DNA from: Firmicutes bacterium UBA911
GTDB lineage: Bacteria; Bacillota; Desulfotomaculia; Desulfotomaculales; Desulforudaceae
Assembly (NCBI GenBank): GCA_002294005.1
Contig: DBEH01000049.1
Span: 38,913-72,461 of the forward strand
Reading direction: 5' to 3'
Length of the DNA stretch: 33,549 nt
Shown here one piece after another: positions 23,096 through 31,216 of this stretch. The notes beneath the pieces are model-generated. The model did not search any database and was not told the DNA's origin. It saw only the letters and a program-made list of their open reading frames with translations. Positions within the stretch are counted from its first letter, which is position 1. Every line of letters begins with the position of its first letter. The position numbers were made by a program, and so were the translations under genes.

Positions 23096-23897
23096 GGGGG
23101 GGCCGAAAGGCTTGACCCTGCGGGAGATCCGGGAACGCCTGTTCGCGATGGTTGTCCCCGATGCCGGACTTCTGGAGATGCTCGGCCGGGACGCACGCGC
23201 CGGCGCCCGGGAGCTCAAGCGCCAAGCACTGCGCCGAATCGCCAGGGACCGGGCGCAAACCGAGCGCCTGCAAATGCTTTGCGGCTACGAGCGGGCGTTG
23301 GAAGCCGCCGGGTGTGGGCCGGTGGCGGGAACCGACGAAGCCGGGAGGGGCCCCTTGGCCGGTCCGGTGGTGGCCGCCGCCGTGGTCTTGGGCCGCGGTG
23401 CGGTGCTCCCGGAACTCAAGGACTCCAAACAACTGACCAGCGCGGCCCGGAGCCGGCTGGCGGACGAAATCCGGGCCCGAGCCCACTCCTGGGGGATTGG
23501 AATCGCCGACGCCGGCGAAATCGACCGGCTGAACATCCTGCGCGCCGGATTGCTGGCCATGCGGCGGGCGCTGGACGGCCTGGACCTCGTTCCCGGGTGG
23601 GTCCTGGTCGACGGGGCTTTTACCGTGCCCCACTTTCCCGCCTCCCAGACCGCTCTGGTAAAGGGAGAGCAGGTCAGCGCCTCCGTGGCGGCGGCATCGA
23701 TTCTGGCCAAGGTTTACCGGGACGAGCTAATGTTGCGGATGCACCACTTGTACCCCGAGTATGGTTTCGACCGGCACAAGGGCTACCCCACGCCCGAACA
23801 CTACCGGGCGCTGGATCGCTACGGCCCCTGTGCGTTGCACCGGGCTTCTTTCCTGCGCCCGTTCTCCCGCCAAGCCGGCTTGAAGCCGGCACCCTGA
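23085..23897 (+). CDS. rnhB: Ribonuclease HII
   Basis: RNase HII cuts RNA in RNA-DNA hybrids, including single misincorporated ribonucleotides. The 270-residue protein has a Gram-positive-type N-terminal helical extension of about 75 residues. It then shows the GTDEAGRGPLAGP site (Asp84, Glu85), DSKQL near 114 and Asp176 in LVDGAF. The fourth acidic position, usually Asp in a KGD motif, is Glu195 (KGEQVSAS). The ATG at 23085 lies in the end of rbgA, 8 bases after GGAGGG. The stop falls inside a short tandem repeat, so the final residues (about GLKPAP) are repeat-derived. Confidence 0.94.
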   Translation: MTSRGGPKGLTLREIRERLFAMVVPDAGLLEMLGRDARAGARELKRQALRRIARDRAQTERLQMLCGYERALEAAGCGPVAGTDEAGRGPLAGPVVAAAVVLGRGAVLPELKDSKQLTSAARSRLADEIRARAHSWGIGIADAGEIDRLNILRAGLLAMRRALDGLDLVPGWVLVDGAFTVPHFPASQTALVKGEQVSASVAAASILAKVYRDELMLRMHHLYPEYGFDRHKGYPTPEHYRALDRYGPCALHRASFLRPFSRQAGLKPAP

Positions 23898-23917
23898 AGT
23901 CGGCACCCTGAGGCCGG
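23872..23917. repeat. 14-base tandem repeat at the rnhB stop
   Basis: GAAGCCGGCACCCT at 23882-23895 is repeated with one change at 23896-23909 and partly to 23917. It follows a separate AAGCCGGC copy at 23872-23879. The rnhB stop is inside it. The self-complementary GCCGGC cores could pair, but no T-run follows. Confidence 0.6.
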
Positions 23918-23964
23918 TCATCTCCGTTTGAAGGCTATTGTCTTGGGGAAACCGCTTGTAGACT

Positions 23965-24927
23965 TCAATCAACGGCAAGCATCGGAACAAGATTGACCCA
24001 ACCCCTCAGTCTTCCAAACTTGATCATTTTGTCTATAAGCGATATCTCCTGCAACGTGAGGCTTATGAAGTATTGCCTCAGGTCATCGTTGAGGATTACG
24101 TCTTCGATCCCTGTCCCGTGCAGCGCCAGCGCATCCTGCATTCCCCTCAGGATGTCGGAAAACATGAACTCGTCCTCTACCGCTTCCACCGCCTGAATGA
24201 CCGGACGAACGCTGGAGAACGGCTGGGGTGCGACTATTCCGAAGTGCACGAGTTTGTGTTCCAGTTCTTCGGCCTGTTTTTTGAGAATACCCATTCCTGC
24301 CTGCAGCAGGGCCCTAAAATCGGGTTCCGCGGTCATTTCGGCATAGACTTGTGTTTTGCGAATGCTGCTGTACCTGAAGGCCAGGTGGTCCCAGATCAAG
24401 AAGGCCTCGTTGACGGCGATCTTGTCTTTGAGCCCGGCCTTTGCGTGCGGGTACACCGGAGGATATTGTATCCAGTTCTTCAGCTTGAGGTATTTGATAA
24501 AGGCGTCTATCCTGTCCACGCTTTTTCTGAGCAGGTCAAACAGCAGCTTACGGATGGAGTCGCTGACAAAGGTGTTCCTATAGGCAACCATAAATCGGCT
24601 GACATCCAGTCGCATAAGGGCGAACACCACATCCGCCGACTCCCGGTCAGCGACCAGCCCGGAGTTTCCCTGAACGCCCTGGGAGGGGGCGGCCGGGGGA
24701 ATGCCTTTCAAAGAGTGCTTTTCCAGCTCTGCTTCCAGGAGGCGGGCTTCTTTAACCCAATCGTTTAAGAACTTGTCCAAGACGGTAAGGAAATCCTTGT
24801 CGTGCGTGAAGCTTTTCAGGTGCTGAACGTGGCCGGCGAAGAGGTGCCGGTTTGCCAGGAGCCGCCAGAGAATGTAGGCCTCCGAAACATCAAGTTTTTG
24901 GGGCTTTTGACCGAGCCCGAGGATCAT
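23965..24927 (-). CDS. DUF3231 family protein with two repeated modules
   Basis: A 320-residue all-helical soluble protein made of two similar halves, residues about 10-155 and 168-318. Each half opens with an E-A-x-x-L/I-W pair (SEAYILWRLL, NEAFLIWDHL) and closes with a run ending in K-x-x-x-W (LKLKNWIQ, FGRLRGWVN). This matches the DUF3231 family, ferritin-like four-helix units common in spore formers and of unknown function. The ATG at 24927 has GGGAG 8 bases upstream. It is on the opposite strand to its neighbours, splitting rnhB from yraN, so it is an insertion relative to many Firmicutes. I cannot assign a reaction or metal site. Confidence 0.85.
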   Translation of the reverse strand: MILGLGQKPQKLDVSEAYILWRLLANRHLFAGHVQHLKSFTHDKDFLTVLDKFLNDWVKEARLLEAELEKHSLKGIPPAAPSQGVQGNSGLVADRESADVVFALMRLDVSRFMVAYRNTFVSDSIRKLLFDLLRKSVDRIDAFIKYLKLKNWIQYPPVYPHAKAGLKDKIAVNEAFLIWDHLAFRYSSIRKTQVYAEMTAEPDFRALLQAGMGILKKQAEELEHKLVHFGIVAPQPFSSVRPVIQAVEAVEDEFMFSDILRGMQDALALHGTGIEDVILNDDLRQYFISLTLQEISLIDKMIKFGRLRGWVNLVPMLAVD

Positions 24928-25243
24928 GTGATCACTCCCTTGGGTCTAGTATTGAGCGGGGGAGTATCCGCTATGCAACGGGAATCTTCGGAAGTCTCCA
25001 GCTGGTTGCTGGTGAGTGAGAAAAAAAGACCAAGAGCCACCAGATGGACACACGGCGCAACAATCATCACCACGCCTTTTTGTCTGCCGGCGGATAGCAC
25101 CCGGATTGCACTATTTCTCCACAAGGCCGGGGTAAATCCTGCTTGTTTTGAGCCTTGGCGGCCTTTGCGCAGCGGTTCTTTTCCGGGTTAACCTTAAGTG
25201 AGAGGTTTGGCCGGGTATCGGCCTTTGCGGGAGAGGATAAGCG
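24928..25243. other. Intergenic region before yraN
   Basis: 316 bases between the DUF3231 start and yraN. On the minus strand an ATG at 25067 opens a 47-codon frame with a hydrophobic beginning (VAPCVHLVALGLFF), whose TGA overlaps the DUF3231 ATG. No clear ribosome-binding site or homologue is recognised, so I do not call it a gene. No convincing promoter or hairpin was found. Confidence 0.5.
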
Positions 25244-25594
25244 TTGGACCGGCGGTTGCTCGGGCGGAAGGCGGAAGCTTTGGCGGTTGAACACCTGCGG
25301 AAGCAAGGGTTGCGCATTGAGGAGCGCAACTTTCGCTGCCGCCTGGGGGAAATCGACCTGGTGGCCCGTGACGGGGCCACCCTGGTTTTCGTGGAGGTAC
25401 GGTCCCGGACCACGGTCCAGTTCGGCTTTCCCCAGGAGAGCGTCGGCCACCGCAAGCAACAGCGCTTGCGCCGGATCGCGCAGGTTTACCTTCAAGGGCG
25501 GGGTGAGGCCGCTGTCCGCTTTGACGTGGTGTCCGTGAGGTTCGATCGGCAGGGCAACCTGGAAAGGATTGAGCATATTGCGCACGCCTTCTAG
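25244..25594 (+). CDS. yraN: YraN (UPF0102) family protein, predicted endonuclease-like
   Basis: A 116-residue protein with the UPF0102 signature: GRKAEALAVEHLRKQGL near residue 7, NFRCRLGEIDLVARDG near 28 and LVFVEVRSR near 46. This is a restriction-endonuclease-like fold with the acidic D-x-E-V-K-type site written GEIDLV and VEVR. The biological role is unknown; the usual place is after rnhB near DNA uptake genes. The TTG at 25244 follows AGAGGA by six bases. Confidence 0.9.
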   Translation: MDRRLLGRKAEALAVEHLRKQGLRIEERNFRCRLGEIDLVARDGATLVFVEVRSRTTVQFGFPQESVGHRKQQRLRRIAQVYLQGRGEAAVRFDVVSVRFDRQGNLERIEHIAHAF

Positions 25595-25921
25595 GCCTCC
25601 GGCCCCGCACCCGAAATACTCGAATCATTTTATCTTTGCCGAAAAAGCCTATTTCTAGTATTAATTGAGCTCGAAAAGGGATAATCGGCGCAAATAATCG
25701 AGAAATAATGGCCAAAATACCTGTTTTTTTGCGCTGGACATGCTAGATTTTTTCAAAGCAGGAGTCAAATGGATGTTCCTGCCTTCTTTAGAATTTTGCG
25801 ACAAAGTGGGTGATAGCACGGCTGGCGTACGGCGGAACCGATTGTCCCGGACTCCGGAACTGGTTCTGGCGGCCTAAAATATGAGAATGTTCTAATTATT
25901 CAGTTAAGGAGAGCTGAGAAA
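25595..25921. other. AT-rich leader region of the liv operon
   Basis: 327 bases without a gene, clearly more AT-rich than the flanks. It holds an inverted repeat with GCAGGA at 25758-25763 and TCCTGC at 25777-25782 (13-base loop), several T and A runs, and an AGAATGTTCT palindrome near 25884-25893. The livK ribosome-binding site AAGGAGAG closes it. A promoter is expected here but I found no box pair with good spacing. Confidence 0.5.
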
Positions 25922-27103
25922 ATGGGGAACTGGAGAGGAATAGTCCTGGTTTGCCTAATTTCCGTGACCCTGACCTTCTTTGTCGCCGGTTGTGGGGGTC
26001 AGGCCGGGACACCCGAGAAGGAAACGGAGCCGTACAAGATCGGAGCCGTCATTGACGTCAGCGGCCCTGCCGCCTCGCTCGGGGTGCCCCAGAAAAACAC
26101 CCTGGAAATGCTGGTCGCCGACCTGAACGCCAAGGGCGGGATCAACGGCCGACCCGTGGAACTGATCATCCTGGACAACAAAACCAACGAGACCGAGGCC
26201 GTCCTGGCGGCCAAACGCCTGATCGACCAGGACAAGGTGCTGGTCATTCTGGGCTGCAGCACCAGCGGCACGTCGCTGGCCATGATCGATACGGTCCAGA
26301 GGAGCGGGGTGCCGATGATTTCTCACGCGGCGTCCGCGAAGATCGTGGAGCCGGTGGCGGACCGCCACTGGGTGTTCAAGACCGCGCAGAGCGACATCCT
26401 GGTCGCCGACAAGATCGCCGCGCACCTCAAGAGCAAAGGGATCACCGACGTGGCCTTCATGTCCATGAACAACGCCTTCGGCGACAGCGGCCGGGGGAGC
26501 TTTATGACCGCGGCGGCCGACCACGGCCTGAAAGTGGTCGTGAGCGAGCGGTTCGAAGTGGACGACAAGGACATGACCATGCAGCTCACCAAGGTCAAGG
26601 GTTCAACCGCCCAAGCGCTGGTCGTGTGGGCCATCCCCCCCTCTGCGTCGATTGTGACCAAGAACTTTCGTGATCTGGGGATGACCATCCCCCTGATCCA
26701 CACGCACGGGGTGGGCAACCAGACCTTTTTAGACCTGGCCGAGGGGGCCGCGGACGGGATCATCGCCCCGATGGGCAAACTTCTGGTGGCTGAGCAGCTT
26801 CCCGACACCGATCCCCAGAAGGCGGTGTTGCTTGGGTACCTCCAGGCTTACCAGGCGAAATACGGGGAGCGGCCGAGCACCTTCGGCGGGCACGGTTGGG
26901 ACGCCTTCCAGTTGGCCGTCAAGGCCATCGAGACGGCCGGCGACGACCGGGCCGCCATTCGTGACGCGTTGGAGAACATCACCGGCTTTGTGGGGGTCAG
27001 CGGCGTTTACAACATGTCGGCGGAAGACCATAACGGCCTGGGAGCGGACTCAATGGTGCTGATCGAAGTAATAGACGGGAAATGGTCGCTGCTCAATCCG
27101 TAA
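25922..27103 (+). CDS. livK: Branched-chain amino-acid type ABC transporter, substrate-binding lipoprotein
   Basis: A 393-residue periplasmic-binding-fold protein of the LIVBP / family I type, anchored by lipid. Residues 1-24 are a lipoprotein signal peptide ending in the lipobox FVAGC (Cys24). The mature part has IGAVIDVSGPAASLG, VELIILDNKTNETEAV and GCSTSGTSLAM, typical of this family. The ligand could be Leu/Ile/Val, another amino acid, a short amide or an aromatic acid; the sequence does not decide. ATG at 25922 with AAGGAGAG upstream. It heads the liv operon. Confidence 0.93.
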   Translation: MGNWRGIVLVCLISVTLTFFVAGCGGQAGTPEKETEPYKIGAVIDVSGPAASLGVPQKNTLEMLVADLNAKGGINGRPVELIILDNKTNETEAVLAAKRLIDQDKVLVILGCSTSGTSLAMIDTVQRSGVPMISHAASAKIVEPVADRHWVFKTAQSDILVADKIAAHLKSKGITDVAFMSMNNAFGDSGRGSFMTAAADHGLKVVVSERFEVDDKDMTMQLTKVKGSTAQALVVWAIPPSASIVTKNFRDLGMTIPLIHTHGVGNQTFLDLAEGAADGIIAPMGKLLVAEQLPDTDPQKAVLLGYLQAYQAKYGERPSTFGGHGWDAFQLAVKAIETAGDDRAAIRDALENITGFVGVSGVYNMSAEDHNGLGADSMVLIEVIDGKWSLLNP

Positions 27104-27131
27104 CTACTGATGCCGGAGAGGATTTGCCGAC

Positions 27132-28016
27132 GTGAGCCCTGAAAGCCAACTGCTCCAGTACCTGATTTCCGGCCTGACCCTGGGGAGCATCTACGCCCTG
27201 ATCGCCATCGGGCTGGTGGTGACCTTCAACATCACCGGGATCTTCAACCTGGCGCTGGGCGAGTTCGTGACCCTGGGGGCCCTGGTATCCATCGCGCTGT
27301 ATGCCGCCGGCTTGCCGCTCATCGCGGCCTTCGCGCTGGCTGTGCTCATCGCGGCGGCGCTGGGCGCGGTCATGGAGCGGACGGCGATTCACCCGGCGCG
27401 GAAAGCCAACGCGACCATCCTGACACTGGTGATCATCACCATCGGTGTGGGTATCGCCATCCGGGGTGCGTCCCTGCTTATCTGGGGGACGCACCCCTAC
27501 ATCTTGCCCCCCTTTTCCGAACACGCCCCTTTCACGGTCGCCGGCGCCGTCGTCATCCCCCAGAGCCTCTGGGTTCTGGGGTTGGCCGTGGTTTGCGTGG
27601 CGGCTCTCTTTGCGTTTTTTGAGTTCACCTATCTCGGCAAAGCCGTCCGGGCCTGCGTGATGAACCGGACGGCCGCCCGCCTGGTGGGCATCAACCCGCA
27701 ACGGCTGTCGCTGGCCGCCTTTACCGCCACCGGCGCCCTGGGGGCGCTCGCGGGCATTTTTGTCGCGCCGATCACCTTTGCCACCTACGATATGGGCTTC
27801 ATGCTGGGCTTGAAAGCCTTTGTGGCCGCCATCCTCGGTGGGGTGACCAACGTCCCCGGGGCGATTATCGGCGGGTTTTTGCTGGGCATTCTGGAAGCTT
27901 TCGGGGTGGGATTGGTCGGTTCCGGTTTGAAGGACGGATTGGCGATGATCGTGATGATCCTGGTTATGCTGATTCGCCCCACGGGCATCCTTGGGGCCTT
28001 CCGGCGCGGAGCATAA
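27132..28016 (+). CDS. livH: ABC transporter permease LivH
   Basis: A 294-residue multi-span permease with the LivH signature ISGLTLGSIYALIAIGL at the start, FNLALGEFVTLGA near residue 38, and AVRACVMNRTAARLVGINPQR, the coupling loop to the ATPase, near 172. It forms the transmembrane channel with LivM. The GTG at 27132 follows GAGAGGAT. Length and topology (about eight helices) are normal. Confidence 0.94.
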   Translation: MSPESQLLQYLISGLTLGSIYALIAIGLVVTFNITGIFNLALGEFVTLGALVSIALYAAGLPLIAAFALAVLIAAALGAVMERTAIHPARKANATILTLVIITIGVGIAIRGASLLIWGTHPYILPPFSEHAPFTVAGAVVIPQSLWVLGLAVVCVAALFAFFEFTYLGKAVRACVMNRTAARLVGINPQRLSLAAFTATGALGALAGIFVAPITFATYDMGFMLGLKAFVAAILGGVTNVPGAIIGGFLLGILEAFGVGLVGSGLKDGLAMIVMILVMLIRPTGILGAFRRGA

Positions 28017-28035
28017 TAATTTTCCGGGTGATGAA

Positions 28036-29046
28036 GTGGAATTGGTGCTGAGAAACAAAAACGTCATCCTGATAGTCTTGATCGCCGCCCTGTTCGCCGT
28101 CTTCCCCCTGATGGTCACGAGCGGGTATTATCTCGGGATTCTTGTGATCGTGGGATTCTACTCCATTGTGGCGATCGGCTTGGGCCTGCTTTTGGGCTAC
28201 GCCGGCCAGGTGTCCTTCGGCCAGGCGGCCTTTTATGGTTTGGGGGCCTACGCCGCCGCCATTCTGTCCGGAACCTACGGCTGGCCGCCGCTGCTGGCGC
28301 TTGCCGCGGCACCATTGCTGCCCGCGGCGGTGGCGGCGGTGATCGGGCAGCCGATTCTAAAGCTTAAGGAGCATTTCCTGGTGCTGGCCACCCTTGGCTT
28401 CGGCATCCTGGTCTACATCCTGATGAAGGAGTTCGTGGACTTAACGGGCGGGCCGTCCGGCTACACCGGGATTCCGTATCTGAGCATCGGGGGCCTGGTG
28501 CTCAGTACCGACAAGCAGTTCTTCTACCTGGTCTGGTTCCTGGCCTTCCTCACCCTGGTGGGCGCCTGGAACCTGGTGAACAGCCGGATGGGCCGGGCGT
28601 TGCGGGCGATTCACGGCAGTGAGCCGGCTGCCGAGGCCGCCGGGATCGACACCGCGCGATTGAAGCTGAAGGTGTTCATCCTGAGCGCTTTCCTCGCTGG
28701 CTTGGCAGGGGGCTTGTATGCCTTTTACATCAGTTTTATCAGCCCGTCGCCGTTTGGCTTCCACGCCTCCATCCAGTTTGTGCTGATGGCCGTCGTGGGC
28801 GGGGCGGCCACTATCTGGGGACCGGTGGTGGGCGCGTTTGTCATCGTCGGCCTGATCGAATTCCTGCGCTGGGCGGTACCGGTGGTGCTCCCGAAGGCCG
28901 GCGGGGAGTTCGAGATCATTTTCTTCGGCCTCATCCTGGTGTTGGCCCTCCTTTTCCGCCCCGAGGGGATCATGAGTCACAAACGCCGCAAGCAGCGTTC
29001 GGAGCCGGATGCGGGTAAGGAGGCGGCCGGAACGTGCTCGACGTAA
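28036..29046 (+). CDS. livM: ABC transporter permease LivM
   Basis: A partner permease of about 336 residues. It shows GLGLLLGYAGQVSFGQAAFYGLGAY near residue 47 (seen in two parts), GRALRAIHGSEPAAEAAGID, the ATPase coupling loop, near 192, and VVGGAATIWGPVVGAF near 253. The start is uncertain: GTG at 28036, TTG at 28042 and GTG at 28045 are in frame, with GGGTGA at 28027-28032 as the likely site. The charged C-terminal tail overlaps livG by 13 bases. Confidence 0.92.
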   Translation: MELVLRNKNVILIVLIAALFAVFPLMVTSGYYLGILVIVGFYSIVAIGLGLLLGYAGQVSFGQAAFYGLGAYAAAILSGTYGWPPLLALAAAPLLPAAVAAVIGQPILKLKEHFLVLATLGFGILVYILMKEFVDLTGGPSGYTGIPYLSIGGLVLSTDKQFFYLVWFLAFLTLVGAWNLVNSRMGRALRAIHGSEPAAEAAGIDTARLKLKVFILSAFLAGLAGGLYAFYISFISPSPFGFHASIQFVLMAVVGGAATIWGPVVGAFVIVGLIEFLRWAVPVVLPKAGGEFEIIFFGLILVLALLFRPEGIMSHKRRKQRSEPDAGKEAAGTCST

Positions 29047-29792
29047 GAGACCTGACCAAGAATTTCGGGGGCTTGGTGGCCGTCAACCGGGCGAGTTTTT
29101 CGGTCAACGCCGGGGAAATCCTGGCCGTCATCGGTCCGAACGGCGCCGGCAAGACCACCATTTTTAACCTGATCACGGGCATGCTCACCCCGGACGAAGG
29201 CGAGATCCGGTTCCAGGGCCGCCCGCTTGCCGGGCTGAAGCCCCACCAGATCGCCAGGCTGGGGATTTCCCGCACCTTTCAAAACCTGGAGCTTTTCCGG
29301 GCCATGACCGTGGCTGAAAACGTAATGGTCGGGGCCTACACCAAAGGGAAGACCGGCTTTGTCCGGGCCATTCTCCGCCGTCCCGGAACGACCGCCGGAG
29401 ACCGGAAGCGGTACGGCGAGGCCCTGGAGTTGCTGCGCGCCGTCAACATGGCCGAATACGCGGATGAGCCCGCGGAGAGCCTGCCTTTCGGTCTGCAGCG
29501 GCTCCTGGAGATCGCCCGCGCCCTGGCCGCCGGGCCGCAATTGGTGCTCCTGGACGAGCCGGCAGCGGGATTAAACGCCGGTGAATCGCAGGCGTTGGTC
29601 GCCTTCCTGCGCCGCCTGCGAGAGCAGAACCTGACCTTTGTGCTGGTGGAGCACGACATGGCGACGGTGATGGACGTGGCCGACCGGATTGTGGTCTTGA
29701 ATTTCGGCTCCGTCATCGCGGAGGGCACACCGGCCGAAATCAGGTCAAACCCGGAGGTGATCCGGGCCTACCTGGGGGAGGATGAGAGTTGA
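29034..29792 (+). CDS. livG: ABC transporter ATPase LivG
   Basis: A 252-residue ATPase with Walker A GPNGAGKTT at about residue 38, the Q-loop region near 86, an unusual signature stretch (ESLPFGLQRLLEIARAL near 148, replacing LSGGQQ by LPFGLQ as is typical of LivG), Walker B LVLLDEPAAG near 169 and the His switch VEHDM near 205. It energises transport at the inner face. The GTG at 29034 is 10 bases after AAGGAGG. It ends in TGATG with livF. Confidence 0.94.
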   Translation: MLDVRDLTKNFGGLVAVNRASFSVNAGEILAVIGPNGAGKTTIFNLITGMLTPDEGEIRFQGRPLAGLKPHQIARLGISRTFQNLELFRAMTVAENVMVGAYTKGKTGFVRAILRRPGTTAGDRKRYGEALELLRAVNMAEYADEPAESLPFGLQRLLEIARALAAGPQLVLLDEPAAGLNAGESQALVAFLRRLREQNLTFVLVEHDMATVMDVADRIVVLNFGSVIAEGTPAEIRSNPEVIRAYLGEDES

Positions 29793-30505
29793 TGCTGGCG
29801 GTAAAAGACCTCACGGTGTTCCGGGGCCACATCCGGGTATTGAACGGCCTGACCTTTTCGGTGTCCGCCGGTGAAATTGTGGCCGTGCTGGGGGCGAACG
29901 GCGCCGGCAAGAGCACGCTGGTCGGGGCCCTGGCCGGGCTTTACCCGCCCGCGGCCGGGGAGATCGTCTTTCAGAACCGGAACCTCACCGGACGGCCGCC
30001 GGAAGCCGTGGTGCACGCGGGCATCAGCCTGGTGCCGGAACACCGCCAGCTCTTCGCGGGCTTGACCGTCCGGGACAACCTGATTCTGGGGGCCTACCAC
30101 CGCTACCGCGACGCCAAGAAGGAACTGCCGCGGCTGCTGGAGGACGTGTACCGCCTGTTTCCGGCTCTGCGCGAAAAACAAGAAAAGCCCGCCCAGACCT
30201 TAAGCGGCGGCCTGCAGCAGATGCTGGCCATCGGCCGGGGGCTGATGGCCGACCCGCGCCTCCTGCTGTTGGACGAACCGTCCATGGGCCTCGCCCCGCT
30301 GGTGGTGCGCGAAATAATGACCACTCTGTCCGGCCTGCGCGCCAAGGGCCAGACCATCATCCTGGCGGAGCAAAATGCCCACGCCGCCCTCAAGATCGCC
30401 GACCGGGCCTGGGTCCTGGAGCGCGGCTGCATCGCCCTGTCTGACACCGCCGAAAACCTCCGCCAAGACGCCCGCATCCAAGCCGCCTATTTGGGGCGCT
30501 CTTGA
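29792..30505 (+). CDS. livF: ABC transporter ATPase LivF
   Basis: The second ATPase, 237 residues, with Walker A GANGAGKST near residue 34, signature LSGGLQQMLAIGR near 135, Walker B LLLLDEPSMGLAP near 155 and His-switch region AEQN near 190. The end AAYLGRS is the usual LivF ending (AYLG). The last 44 conserved bases (30443-30486) occur again at 31029. The ATG at 29792 overlaps the livG stop and follows GGGGGAGGA. It closes the liv operon. Confidence 0.94.
   Translation: MLAVKDLTVFRGHIRVLNGLTFSVSAGEIVAVLGANGAGKSTLVGALAGLYPPAAGEIVFQNRNLTGRPPEAVVHAGISLVPEHRQLFAGLTVRDNLILGAYHRYRDAKKELPRLLEDVYRLFPALREKQEKPAQTLSGGLQQMLAIGRGLMADPRLLLLDEPSMGLAPLVVREIMTTLSGLRAKGQTIILAEQNAHAALKIADRAWVLERGCIALSDTAENLRQDARIQAAYLGRS
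30443..30486 (+). repeat. 44-bp direct repeat, copy 1 (livF 3' end)
   Basis: Exact copy of 31029-31072, 586 bases apart. Within livF it encodes the codons from Asp-Thr-Ala-Glu-Asn to the Gln-Ala-Ala near the C-terminus. Identity stops sharply at both ends. Confidence 0.92.
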
Positions 30506-30534
30506 ATCTGCAAAGTGAAGGTCAGTGTTGTTCA

Positions 30535-30558
30535 GAAGGGGCAATCGGAATGCCCTTC
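30535..30558 (+). terminator. Possible terminator of the liv operon
   Basis: GAAGGG-G-CA pairs with TGCCCTTC across a 7-base loop (one bulged G). The outer AGTGAAGG (30514-30521) and CCTTCACT (30554-30561) offer an alternative pairing. A T6 run comes only 14 bases later, so the assignment is uncertain. Confidence 0.4.
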
Positions 30559-30663
30559 ACTCCACGTCGGTTTTTTGCAGCCATCTTGTTACTAAGGTCA
30601 TTATGGAATATAAATTAACATGAAGGCAACAATGGCCATAGTACTTGACGCGGGGTGGTCAGC

Positions 30664-30948
30664 ATGGACGAGGTCTTGTATTCTCCGGCGGAAGTGGCCA
30701 GGATGCTTCGGGTGAGTGAGCGCACGGTCAGGCGATGGGTGCAAACTGGTGAAATGGCCGCCCTGCGCTTTGGCCGCCAACTCCGCATTCCGGAAACGGC
30801 GGTGGCACGATTCGGGAGACCGGTCGTGGACAGCCCAGCGGGGGATGATTGGCTGGCGCGTTGCCGGGCGGTTCGCGCCGGGATGCCGGCAAGTGGTGAC
30901 AGCACACCAATCATCCGTGAACTCCGTTCCGGAAGGGCCAAACAGTGA
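30664..30948 (+). CDS. Small helix-turn-helix, excisionase-family DNA-binding protein
   Basis: A 94-residue protein with a MerR/excisionase-type winged helix-turn-helix at residues 5-50: YSPAEVARMLRVSERTVRRW, then a GEMAALRFGRQLRIPE wing. The remaining 45 residues are unfamiliar and charged. Such domains occur in phage excisionases and in small regulators of many mobile or mixed-function loci. I chose the ATG at 30664 behind GGGGTGGT; a GTG at 30655 would add three residues. The gene stands alone between the two 44-bp livF-end copies, which fits a small mobile or decayed integrated element. No integrase is visible. Confidence 0.72.
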   Translation: MDEVLYSPAEVARMLRVSERTVRRWVQTGEMAALRFGRQLRIPETAVARFGRPVVDSPAGDDWLARCRAVRAGMPASGDSTPIIRELRSGRAKQ

Positions 30949-31028
30949 AAACAGCACCCCTGTCCTATGTTCACCTCCTCCAGAATGGCGCCTGACCAAC
31001 CCCGACCACACCTGCCAGTACCGGGAGC

Positions 31029-31072
31029 GACACCGCCGAAAACCTCCGCCAAGACGCCCGCATCCAAGCCGC
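31029..31072 (+). repeat. 44-bp direct repeat, copy 2 (detached livF end)
   Basis: Identical to 30443-30486. In the livF frame this copy continues with Ala-Ile-Gln and a TAA at 31079-31081, so recombination between copies would leave livF open but end it differently (AAIQ rather than AAYLGRS). Confidence 0.92.
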
Positions 31073-31101
31073 AATCCAATAATCCTCTTAACTTGAAGGA
31101 A

Positions 31102-31129
31102 TTGCTCCAGCCGCGAAGAAAGGTATAAT
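31102..31129 (+). promoter_or_regulatory. Probable promoter of the methyltransferase-ketosynthase genes
   Basis: A consensus -10 TATAAT at 31124-31129 lies 16 bases after TTGCTC (31102-31107). TTGAAG at 31093-31098 is an alternative -35 but too far away. The next gene starts 87 bases on. Confidence 0.6.
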
Positions 31130-31216
31130 GCGTAATTCTTTGGGGGATCAACAAGGTACTTGGCGTAAAGAGGGGCTCCATGCTGAAGTATTCCATTTGC
31201 ACTTGGTGAATGCAAT

